DNA of 64,000 bases from Acidovorax sp. RAC01. GTDB taxonomy: Bacteria > Pseudomonadota > Gammaproteobacteria > Burkholderiales > Burkholderiaceae_C. Position 1 is the first letter of the stretch. Every line of letters starts with the position of its first letter. Below are positions 54,785 through 62,641 of the stretch, in pieces. Made by a program: the position numbers and the translations under genes. Where the stretch lies: assembly GCF_001714725.1 (NCBI RefSeq), contig NZ_CP016447.1, positions 744,001 to 808,000 on the forward strand, given 5' to 3'. The notes beneath the pieces are model-generated. The model ran no database searches. It saw only the letters and a list, made by a program, of their open reading frames with translations, and was not told where the DNA came from.

Positions 54785-55852
54785 TCAGGCATTGTCCGCG
54801 ATCCGGATGCTCGGGCGCACGCCCACATCCGGGCCGTGCGCGGCCAGCCAGGCCTGCCCGGTCTCACGGCCCAGGGCAAACAGCTTGCGCACAAAAGCCA
54901 GGTCCGCGCGCAACTTGCTGTCGGCACCAAACGCGGCCAGCGCAGAACCGCCATCGATGCGGTGCATGCGCACGCTTTTGTAGCGGCGCGCATCAAGCTT
55001 GCCTTCCGCCAGCAGGCGGCGCACGAACTCGATGGCCCGCAGTTCGGCCAGCAAGCTGGCATTGAAGGTCACCTCGTTCATGCGCTCCATGATCTCGGGG
55101 CCCGAGTCAGGCAGGGCGCGGTGTTCAATGGGATTGATCTGCACGAGCAGGATGTCGGACGTTTCGGTCTGGTAGATCAGCGGGTGCAGCGCCGGATTGC
55201 CGGAGTAGCCGCCGTCCCAGTAGTGCTCGCCGTCAATCTCCACCGCCTTGAACAGCAGTGGCAGGCAGGCCGAGGCCATGACCGCATCGGCGCTCAGGCG
55301 CGGGCCCGAAAAAATCTCTCCCCGTCCGGTGCGCACGTTGGTGGCGCACACAAACACGCGCGGGCACCCGCCTGCGGCGGGCAGGCGGCGCGTGGCCGAG
55401 CACAGCAGGTCGAAGTCGACCTCGCGCTCGAGCAGGCGGCGCAGCGGGTTGATGTCAAGCGGATTGGTCTGGTAGGGCGAGAGCCACTGGCGCATCATGC
55501 CCAGCATGGGGTTGGCGGCCGCCAGGGGCGCACCCCACATCAGGCTGCCCAGGGTACCCACGCCTTCCCACAGGCGCGACAGCGTTTCGCGGGCCAGCGC
55601 GCAGCCCGCCACATGCGCTTCGCGCGGGTCGCTGTAGTGTTCGGCCGCCTTGGCAAACCCGTGGGCCAGGGCCACGGCGTTCATCGCACCGGCACTGGTG
55701 CCGCTCACGCCTTCAAACTGCCAGCGGCCGTCTTCCAGCAGCGCGTCCAGCACGCCCCAGGTCAGGGCCCCGTGGGAGCCACCGCCCTGCAGCGCAAGGT
55801 TCAGGCGTTGCAGCGGTACGGTGCCCGTTGCGGGGCCTGGCGCATCAGGCAT
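54785..55852 (-). CDS. Patatin-like phospholipase
   Basis: 355-residue serine lipase with a Ser-Asp dyad. The oxyanion box is ALQGGGSHGALTWGVLDALLED, the nucleophile GTSAGAMNAV, and the dyad Asp lies in YWDGGYSGNPAL. The protein has no signal peptide and is probably cytoplasmic, acting on phospholipid acyl esters; the natural substrate is not known. Its start overlaps the end of the DUF4870 gene by eight bases, suggesting translational coupling. Confidence 0.9.
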   Translation of the reverse strand: MPDAPGPATGTVPLQRLNLALQGGGSHGALTWGVLDALLEDGRWQFEGVSGTSAGAMNAVALAHGFAKAAEHYSDPREAHVAGCALARETLSRLWEGVGTLGSLMWGAPLAAANPMLGMMRQWLSPYQTNPLDINPLRRLLEREVDFDLLCSATRRLPAAGGCPRVFVCATNVRTGRGEIFSGPRLSADAVMASACLPLLFKAVEIDGEHYWDGGYSGNPALHPLIYQTETSDILLVQINPIEHRALPDSGPEIMERMNEVTFNASLLAELRAIEFVRRLLAEGKLDARRYKSVRMHRIDGGSALAAFGADSKLRADLAFVRKLFALGRETGQAWLAAHGPDVGVRPSIRIADNA

Positions 55853-56231
55853 CCACGGCCCGGTTGCTGTTCATGGCGACCATGCCGCGCACGATGCGGT
55901 ACAGGAACCACAGCGAGATCAGGCCCCAGGCAATCCAGCCCGGCACAAAGAACAGCAACCACAGTGGCGCAGTGACTACGTACAGCACGCCCGCCCAGAT
56001 CACGGTTCGGATACGCCACGAAAAGTGGTTGGCCTGCCAGGTGCCTTCGGCGTCGCTTTTCTTGACCAGGTCGAGCACCAGGGCCACCACCAGCAGTACG
56101 GCGCCAGGCTGCGCACCAGGGATGACGGCGCCCAGCGCCACGATCAGGTGCAGCAGGTAGCTGATCCAGCCGACGGTCTTGAGACCCTCGGCCTTGCGGT
56201 TGTTGGTGTCCACGTCAATGATGTCGGTCAT
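55845..56231 (-). CDS. DUF4870-type small membrane protein
   Basis: 128 residues with about three membrane helices ([37 protein letters not shown] and [30 protein letters not shown]). The motif [21 protein letters not shown] resembles DUF4870/TMEM-like proteins found in this his-tat cluster. Function is not established. The ATG at 56231 overlaps the hisE stop by four bases (ATGA), and its end overlaps the patatin start. Confidence 0.8.
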   Translation of the reverse strand: MTDIIDVDTNNRKAEGLKTVGWISYLLHLIVALGAVIPGAQPGAVLLVVALVLDLVKKSDAEGTWQANHFSWRIRTVIWAGVLYVVTAPLWLLFFVPGWIAWGLISLWFLYRIVRGMVAMNSNRAVDA

Positions 56232-56605
56232 GGGGCCAGGTCCTCCTTGGCGGCGCGCGCAACGGCCTTGCGCAGGGCTTTCTCCTCGATGCCGCTGGTG
56301 CCTTCGCGGCGCTCCAGCTCGGCCACCACATCGGCGGGCGACAGGCCGTAATGCGCCAGCGCCACCATGGAGTGAAACCACAGGTCGGCCACTTCGTAGA
56401 CCAGCTTGGAGGCATCGGCCCCGTGGTCCACGTCCTTGGCGGCCATCACCACCTCGGTGGCTTCCTCGCCGATCTTCTTGAGGAAGGCATCCGGCCCCTT
56501 GTGCAGCAGCCGCGAGACATAGCTTGCCTCCGGATCGCCCCCGTTGGAGGGCTTGCGGCTTTCGATGACGGCAGCGAGGCGGGCGAGGGAATCGTTGGAA
56601 CTCAT
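56228..56605 (-). CDS. hisE: Phosphoribosyl-ATP pyrophosphatase
   Basis: Second step of histidine synthesis: PR-ATP to PR-AMP. 125 residues. MazG-like helical fold with [32 protein letters not shown] and [21 protein letters not shown]; metal-binding acidic residues are EEATE and EVADLWF. The ATG at 56605 was chosen because the frame upstream is non-conserved sequence overlapping hisI. In this organism hisI and hisE are separate genes. Confidence 0.95.
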   Translation of the reverse strand: MSSNDSLARLAAVIESRKPSNGGDPEASYVSRLLHKGPDAFLKKIGEEATEVVMAAKDVDHGADASKLVYEVADLWFHSMVALAHYGLSPADVVAELERREGTSGIEEKALRKAVARAAKEDLAP

Positions 56606-56661
56606 GGATTGCCTGGGTCGGTGGGAAGGTATGCGGGGCGGTGCGGGGTCAGGTACAAGCC

Positions 56662-57051
56662 TTACTTGTAGATGGATTCCGGGTCTTTCAAGACCGGGTC
56701 GACGCTGTGCCAGGCGCCATCCCGGAGCACGCTGAAGAAACAGCTGTGGCGCCCCGTGTGGCAGGCAATGCCGGGCTCGTGGCCGAGCTGCGTCACCTTG
56801 AGCAGCACCACGTCGTTGTCGCAGTCCAGGCGGATCTCGTGCACCGTCTGCACATGGCCCGATTCCTCGCCCTTGAACCACAGCTTCTTGCGCGAGCGGC
56901 TGAAGTAGACCGCCCGTCGCAGCTCGGCCGTTTTTTCCAGGGCCTCGCGGTTCATCCAGGCAAACATCAGCACATCGCCCGTGCCCTGCTCCTGCGCAAT
57001 CACGGGCACCAGGCCCTGCGCGTCCCATTTCACTTCGTTAAGCCAGTTCAT
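56662..57051 (-). CDS. hisI: Phosphoribosyl-AMP cyclohydrolase
   Basis: Third step of histidine synthesis: opening of the purine ring of PR-AMP. 129 residues. Motifs [63 protein letters not shown] and the zinc/magnesium site [11 protein letters not shown] are all intact. The start is the ATG at 57051 ([13 protein letters not shown]); an ATG three codons earlier is also possible. Followed by hisE. Confidence 0.95.
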   Translation of the reverse strand: MNWLNEVKWDAQGLVPVIAQEQGTGDVLMFAWMNREALEKTAELRRAVYFSRSRKKLWFKGEESGHVQTVHEIRLDCDNDVVLLKVTQLGHEPGIACHTGRHSCFFSVLRDGAWHSVDPVLKDPESIYK

Positions 57052-57137
57052 GGGCGGCATTGTCGGTGATTTGCTGCAGCGCACCCAGGCCACGGGGCGT
57101 GCTGGCACGGCGAGGACGCGCGCTGCACTGAAAATCT

Positions 57138-57200
57138 AAGCCAAATCGGCCGCCAGGGCTCGTTTTAAAAGCTTTTATAGCTATTATTTTAGTAGCAAAC
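57138..57200 (+). repeat. Dispersed two-hairpin intergenic repeat, copy 10 (hisF-hisI)
   Basis: AAGCCAAATCGGCCGCCAGG, then CTCGTTTTAAAAGCTTT and TAGCTATTATTTTAGTAGCAA. Between the co-directional hisF and hisI. Confidence 0.75.
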
Positions 57201-57220
57201 AACCGCCTGCAGCCAAAGCC

Positions 57221-58021
57221 TTACAGGCGGACCGGGATGCCGCGCGCAGCCATGTGCTGCTTGGTCTGGGCCACGGTGAACTCGCCATAGTGAAAGATGC
57301 TGGCGGCCAGCACCGCGTCGGCCCCGCCGAGCTGGATGCCGTCGGCCAGGTGGTCCAGCGTGCCCACGCCGCCCGATGCAATCACGGGCACGCTCACAGC
57401 GTCGGTCACGGCGCGGGTCAGCGCCAGGTCAAAGCCCGACTTGGTGCCGTCGCGGTCCATGCTGGTCAGCAGGATCTCGCCTGCGCCGCGGCGGGCCATT
57501 TCGGTGGCCCAGGCCACGGCATCCAGGCCCGTGTTCTTGCGGCCGCCGTGGCTGTACACATCCCAGCCCTCGCCCACGGGCTGGCCGTCTGCCCTCGCGC
57601 GCAGGGCGTCTTCGGCACTGCGGCGCTTGGCGTCAATGGCGACCACGATGCACTGGGCACCGTAGCGGTCGGATGCGGCGTTGATGACGTCGGGGTTGGC
57701 GATGGCGGCCGAGTTGAAGCTCGTCTTGTCAGCCCCGGCGTTGAGCAGGCGGCGCACGTCTTCCACCGTACGCACGCCACCGCCCACCGTGAGGGGGATG
57801 AACACCTGGCTGGCCACGGCCTCGATGATGTGCAGGATCAGGTCGCGGCCGTCGCTGGTGGCGGTGATGTCGAGAAAGGTGAGCTCGTCGGCGCCCTGGG
57901 CGTTGTAGCGCGCGGCGATCTCGACCGGATCACCCGCATCGCGCAACTCGACGAAATTGACGCCCTTGACCACACGGCCTCCGGTGACGTCAAGGCAGGG
58001 AATGATGCGTTTGGCAAGCAT
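57221..58021 (-). CDS. hisF: Imidazole glycerol phosphate synthase, cyclase subunit
   Basis: TIM-barrel cyclase that uses ammonia from HisH to form IGP and AICAR. 266 residues. Starts [23 protein letters not shown]. The catalytic Asp residues are in IIPCLDV and [15 protein letters not shown]. Barrel motifs include [26 protein letters not shown] and [14 protein letters not shown]. hisA and hisH, usually just upstream, are not here; galE precedes it instead. Confidence 0.96.
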   Translation of the reverse strand: MLAKRIIPCLDVTGGRVVKGVNFVELRDAGDPVEIAARYNAQGADELTFLDITATSDGRDLILHIIEAVASQVFIPLTVGGGVRTVEDVRRLLNAGADKTSFNSAAIANPDVINAASDRYGAQCIVVAIDAKRRSAEDALRARADGQPVGEGWDVYSHGGRKNTGLDAVAWATEMARRGAGEILLTSMDRDGTKSGFDLALTRAVTDAVSVPVIASGGVGTLDHLADGIQLGGADAVLAASIFHYGEFTVAQTKQHMAARGIPVRL

Positions 58022-58153
58022 GGACGTGAAGGTATCAATAAGGGTACTGACGGAAATTGCCGGGGCCACGCAGGCGGCGCGCAGGCATTCGGGGCCGGCT
58101 GCAAAGCCGCGCAGGCCCCGATTGTCCCACCGCCGGCGTGACGCGCCCGCCAG

Positions 58154-59167
58154 TCACTCCTGCAGCGCCGCGGCGGTTCCGCTCTGCCAGCGCCAGGCGT
58201 CTTCGCACATGCGATCAATGCCGTGGCGGGCCCGCCAGCCCAGCAGCTTTTCGGCCAGGGCCGGGTCGGCCCAGCACTGGGCCACGTCGCCTGGACGGCG
58301 CGGCACGATGTCGTACGGCACGGCACGCCCGCTGGCGCGCTCGAAGGCACGCACCATCTCCAGCACCGAGGCCGGCCTGCCAGTGCCCAGGTTGACGGTC
58401 AGCAGACCTGCCTGGCGGCGCAGATACCGCAGCGCCGCCACATGGCCGTCGGCCAGATCGCAGACATGGATGTAGTCGCGCACACCCGTGCCGTCGGGCG
58501 TGGGGTAGTCGCCGCCGAACACGCTCAGGCGCTCGCGCAGCCCCGCTGCCACCTGCGCCACGTAGGGCAGCAGGTTGTTGGGAATGTCGCGCGGGTCTTC
58601 TCCGATCAGGCCGCTTTCATGCGCACCCACCGGGTTGAAGTAACGCAGGCGGGCAATGCGCCATGCGCCGGGCTCGGCCGCATCGATGTCGGCCAGCACC
58701 TGTTCCATCATCAGCTTGCTGGCACCGTAGGGGTTCTGGGTCGAGACCGGAAAGTCCTCGCGGATGGGCACTGAGAGAGGCTCGCCATACACCGTGGCCG
58801 ACGACGAGAACACCACCGTGCGCACCGCGGACCGCTGCAGGGCGCGCAGCAGGCTCACGGTGCCAGCCACGTTGTTGTCGTAGTAGCGCAGGGGGTCACG
58901 TACCGATTCGCCCACGGACTTGAGTGCCGCGAAATGGATCACGGCATCCACCGAATACTGCTGCAGCACCCTCGCCAGCAGATCGGCATCGCGCACATCG
59001 CCTTCGACGAACGGCACCGGCGCGCCCGTCAGCTGCGCCACGCGGTCAAGCACCGACCGCCTGCTGTTGGAAAAATTGTCGAGCACCACAAAGGGCATTT
59101 GCGCAGCGGCAAGGGCCACACAGGTGTGCGAGCCGATGAAGCCGGCGCCTCCGGTTACCAAAATCAC
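58154..59167 (-). CDS. galE: UDP-hexose 4-epimerase (GalE family; PelX-like candidate)
   Basis: Short-chain dehydrogenase epimerase of 337 residues (E. coli 338). The NAD motif is TGGAGFIGSHT. The catalytic residues are S123 (SSSATVYG), Y147 and K151 (PYGASKLMMEQ). The GTG at 59167 is preferred: it gives MILVTGGAGFIG and follows a GGAAGG ribosome site; a GTG five codons earlier is weaker. C298 (GDVAQCWAD) aligns with Tyr299 of E. coli GalE, where Cys allows N-acetylated sugars. It is divergent from pelA, so a UDP-GlcNAc/UDP-GalNAc role like PelX is likely. Confidence 0.9.
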   Translation of the reverse strand: MILVTGGAGFIGSHTCVALAAAQMPFVVLDNFSNSRRSVLDRVAQLTGAPVPFVEGDVRDADLLARVLQQYSVDAVIHFAALKSVGESVRDPLRYYDNNVAGTVSLLRALQRSAVRTVVFSSSATVYGEPLSVPIREDFPVSTQNPYGASKLMMEQVLADIDAAEPGAWRIARLRYFNPVGAHESGLIGEDPRDIPNNLLPYVAQVAAGLRERLSVFGGDYPTPDGTGVRDYIHVCDLADGHVAALRYLRRQAGLLTVNLGTGRPASVLEMVRAFERASGRAVPYDIVPRRPGDVAQCWADPALAEKLLGWRARHGIDRMCEDAWRWQSGTAAALQE

Positions 59168-59800
59168 AGCAAAACCTTCCACGAAATCAGACCGCCCGGG
59201 CCAACCGACCTGGGCCGCCCATTATTCAATGTCTGCGTCCCCCACAACACGAATCTCGCGCGGCTCTGCAAACGAATGTCAACTGACAGGCGATCGAGAG
59301 CGGCAGCGGCGATACTGCGCACCGCCGCTGCAGCACATGTATGTCGCTGCCCACGAAATCGGACAAGACCCCAGTACTTGCTACGCCCCCAAGGCGCGCG
59401 GCTCTGACTGGCCCCCTGTTACCCGGCGGGGAACGCCTCCCTTTCACAAGTCTTGGGGGAAGTCCGCATTCACTTGCACGCTCAACAAACAATATGATTC
59501 AGTCGATAGAAATTCTTAATTGCTACAATAGTCGGTGAAAGAAGTACGCAGTTCGCATGCCTGAGGGTGGTGGTGTTCCACTTACGCTGCATTCTCGGTC
59601 AAGGTGAATACGTGATCGGGGTGAAACGGCCACAAAGGCGTCCGCAAGCGGCACGCCAGCCTGCGCACTCCGCCCGGCCCCCAACGACTTCCCACCCACC
59701 ACGCAGTGTGAACCCCGGACCGCTCGCACCGGCAGTCTGCTCCGAGCGGAGCAGTGGGAGCTGTCTTTCTGCGCCATCTCGGTCTCCTGCCCGCGTTTCC
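59168..59800. promoter_or_regulatory. 633-base divergent region between galE and pelA
   Basis: No credible gene. An AT-rich patch (59480-59535) contains TACAAT at 59524-59529, a likely -10 box reading towards pelA, with no strong -35. The pelA leader would then be about 265 bases, long enough for regulation. I see no recognisable c-di-GMP riboswitch or clear operator. Confidence 0.4.
59524..59529 (+). promoter_or_regulatory. Possible -10 box for the pel genes
   Basis: TACAAT in the AT-rich patch upstream of pelA; no good -35 box was seen at 17 bases. Confidence 0.35.
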
Positions 59801-62641
59801 ATGTTTGTCTCACTTTGCCGCACCTGGGGCGCTGCCCTGCTCTGTCTGCTGACCTCGCTCGCCACGGCTGCGCCGGGCCTTGCCATGCCCGCGGTGGCGC
59901 TGCACTACAGCAACAAGGCACCGCTGGAAGACCTGAAGTTGTTTGACATCGTGGTTGTCGAACCCGATCACGGCTACGACCCTGTCGCATTCCGCTCCCA
60001 CGGCGGTGATCTCTATGCCTATGCCTCCGTGGCCGAAGTCCAGCCCGGCCGGCACTACTTCAAGGATGTTCCCGCTGCCTGGCAGATGACCCGCAACGGG
60101 GCGTGGAACTCCATCGTGATCGACCAGACGCCTGCCGACTGGCCCGCCTTCTTCGCCGATCGCGTCATCGGCCCGTTGTGGAAACGGGGCTACCGCGGAT
60201 TCTTCCTGGACACTCTGGATTCCTATCGCCTGGCGAGCCAGTTCGACGAAGCGGCCCAGCAAGACGGACTGGTGCGCGTCATACAGACACTGCACCAGCG
60301 CTATCCGGGCATCAAGCTCATCCTGAACCGCGGCTTTGAGGTCATCCCGCGCCTCAAGGGTCAGGTCGAAATGGTGGCTGCAGAGTCTCTTTACCGTGGC
60401 TGGAACGCATCCACGCGTCGCTACGAGCCCGTGGCCGACACCAACCGAGACTGGCTGCTGGCGCAACTCAAGACCATTCAGGAACGCGACCGCATCCCGG
60501 TACTTGCGATTGATTACGTGCCGCCCCATGACCGGGCTCTGACGCGCGAAACTGCGCAGCGCATCCGAAGCCATGGATTCATTGCGTGGGTTGCGGACAG
60601 CGACCTTTCCACCATAGGGGTCGGCAATGTCGAACTGGTGCCAAGGCGCGTGCTGATGGTCTACAACAGCGCCGACTCACCTGCGTTGAACTACAGCGAA
60701 GCCCACAGGTTCTTCCAGATGCCCCTGAACCATCTGGGCTATGTGGTGGACTACGCGGACATCCAGAAGCCCTTGCCTCAGGATGTCTACCGTGACCGTT
60801 ATGCGGGCGTGGTGACATCGTTTCCCGGTTTTGTTCCCACCGCAAGCCACAGGGACCTCAACCGCTGGCTTCACCGGCAGATGGCGGTGGGCATGCCCGT
60901 CGCCATCCTCGGTGATTTCGGCCTGGCGCCCGATCGTTCCTGGGTTGAGAACGCGGGAATCCGCGCTCAGGGAGTGGAGGTCCGGGGCAAACTGCGCCTG
61001 ACCCGGACCGATTCCATGCTGGCATTCGAGACCGCACTGCCCACCGTGGGCAAGGATTTCACGCCGGTGCAGCTCGCGGGGCCCCTCGCAGCGCAAGCGT
61101 CGGTTCTCGTCGAGCTCAAGGACGAGAAAAACCAGACCTTCGTCGGAGGGGCACTCATGCCGTGGGGCGGGTTTCTCAATGATCCCTTTGTGTTTATCGA
61201 TATTCCTGGCAGCGAGCAAAGCCGCTGGGTGGTAGACCCCTTCGCGTTCTTCACGCAGGCCCTCAAACTCCAGCCCCTGCCGGTTCCCGATATCACCACG
61301 GAAAACGGCCGCCGCCTTCTGCTGGCCCATGTGGATGGAGACGGGTTCCCGTCGAAAGCCGAATTCCCCGGAAGCCCCACCGCTGCCGAGGTTCTGCTCC
61401 ATGAGATCCTTGAAAAGTACCGCATTCCGCAAACCGTGGCGGTGATCGAAGGCGAGACCGCGCCCCATGGCCTGCACCCCCAGCTGAGCGAGAAACTTGA
61501 GGACACAGCACGGCGCATGTACCGGCTGCCGCATGTGGAAGTCGCAAGCCACAGCTTCTCACACCCGTTTCTTTGGAACATCGGGGTGAAGCACGGCGCT
61601 TTCGCAGACAACAGCGAAGCCGCCTACAACATGAGCATTCCCGGCTACCGAATGGATCTCAGGCGCGAGATCGTCGGATCGGTCGACTACATCCGTCAAA
61701 AGCTGGCCCCCCAGGGCAAACCTGTGGAGGTATTCCAGTGGACGGGCGACACCGCACCGGGGGCGGAAGCCCTTCGCATCGCCCACGAAGCGGGGCTGCT
61801 CAACATCAACGGCGGAGACACGCTGATCTCCAGGCTCAACCCTTCGCTGACTGCCATCGGACCGCACGGCATCACCAAGGACGGATACCTGCAGGTATAT
61901 GCCCCCATCACCAACGAAAACATCTATACCAACCTGTGGCGCGGCCCGTTTTATGGTTACGAGCGCGTTCTGGAAACGTTCGAGATGACGGGTGAGCCCC
62001 GGCGCATCAAGCCGGTGGGGATCTACTACCACACCTACTCCGCCAGCAAGCCTGCCAGCCTGCGGGCGCTGCGCAAGGTGTACGACTGGGCGCTGGCCCA
62101 ACCGCTGCACCCGATCTTTACGTCGGAATACATCCGCAAGGTGCAGGACTTCCACTCGCTGGCACTGGGTCACGACGGAACCAGCTGGCATGTTCGCAGC
62201 AACGGCCAGCTGCGCACCCTGCGCCTTCCACCCGCGGCGGGAACCGTTGCTTTCGATACCAGCCAGGGCGTTGCCGGAAGCCGCGAAGGACTGGAAGGCA
62301 CCTACCTTCACCTGACCGGAACCCGCGCTGTTTTCAGCACGCGGGCGGCGGCTGCGGCGGGAACTGCCGTGGACGCCCGCGGTCCAATCCTCCTGCACGA
62401 GGCGAATGCGCGCCTTGGTCAGTGGACCAGTGGTCGCACAATGCGAAGTGTCGATTTCGAATTGCGTGGCCATGTGCCGCTGCAGTGGAGCCTGACTGGC
62501 ATGGACGATACCTGCCAGGTCCGTGCCAACAACCGCCTGCTCGCCGCCCAGAAATCGCCTTCCACAGTCCGCACCGATGTCCGCACCTATCGCCTGACCG
62601 ATGCTTCCGCGCAAATCCAGGTTACCTGTGCAGCCCGTTGA
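59801..62641 (+). CDS. pelA: Pel polysaccharide hydrolase / deacetylase PelA
   Basis: Periplasmic modifying enzyme of Pel exopolysaccharide. 946 residues (P. aeruginosa PelA 948). After the signal (MFVSLCRTWGAALLCLLTSLATA) there is a TIM-barrel glycoside hydrolase part (RGYRGFFLDTLDSY, LNRGFEVIPRL, catalytic Glu candidate in VAAESLYRG). A central Rossmann-like region (RVLMVYNSADSPALNYSEA) and a polysaccharide deacetylase follow: Asp pair in LLAHVDGDGFPS near 507 and metal His pair in ASHSFSHPF near 585-589. The ATG at 59801 begins the signal; the frame is open 78 codons upstream without conserved sequence. Confidence 0.92.
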   Translation: MFVSLCRTWGAALLCLLTSLATAAPGLAMPAVALHYSNKAPLEDLKLFDIVVVEPDHGYDPVAFRSHGGDLYAYASVAEVQPGRHYFKDVPAAWQMTRNGAWNSIVIDQTPADWPAFFADRVIGPLWKRGYRGFFLDTLDSYRLASQFDEAAQQDGLVRVIQTLHQRYPGIKLILNRGFEVIPRLKGQVEMVAAESLYRGWNASTRRYEPVADTNRDWLLAQLKTIQERDRIPVLAIDYVPPHDRALTRETAQRIRSHGFIAWVADSDLSTIGVGNVELVPRRVLMVYNSADSPALNYSEAHRFFQMPLNHLGYVVDYADIQKPLPQDVYRDRYAGVVTSFPGFVPTASHRDLNRWLHRQMAVGMPVAILGDFGLAPDRSWVENAGIRAQGVEVRGKLRLTRTDSMLAFETALPTVGKDFTPVQLAGPLAAQASVLVELKDEKNQTFVGGALMPWGGFLNDPFVFIDIPGSEQSRWVVDPFAFFTQALKLQPLPVPDITTENGRRLLLAHVDGDGFPSKAEFPGSPTAAEVLLHEILEKYRIPQTVAVIEGETAPHGLHPQLSEKLEDTARRMYRLPHVEVASHSFSHPFLWNIGVKHGAFADNSEAAYNMSIPGYRMDLRREIVGSVDYIRQKLAPQGKPVEVFQWTGDTAPGAEALRIAHEAGLLNINGGDTLISRLNPSLTAIGPHGITKDGYLQVYAPITNENIYTNLWRGPFYGYERVLETFEMTGEPRRIKPVGIYYHTYSASKPASLRALRKVYDWALAQPLHPIFTSEYIRKVQDFHSLALGHDGTSWHVRSNGQLRTLRLPPAAGTVAFDTSQGVAGSREGLEGTYLHLTGTRAVFSTRAAAAAGTAVDARGPILLHEANARLGQWTSGRTMRSVDFELRGHVPLQWSLTGMDDTCQVRANNRLLAAQKSPSTVRTDVRTYRLTDASAQIQVTCAAR

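Noticed and set aside
59341..59538. A 65-codon open frame in the galE-pelA gap
   Set aside because: No ribosome site, no recognisable motif, and it runs across the AT-rich promoter-like patch.
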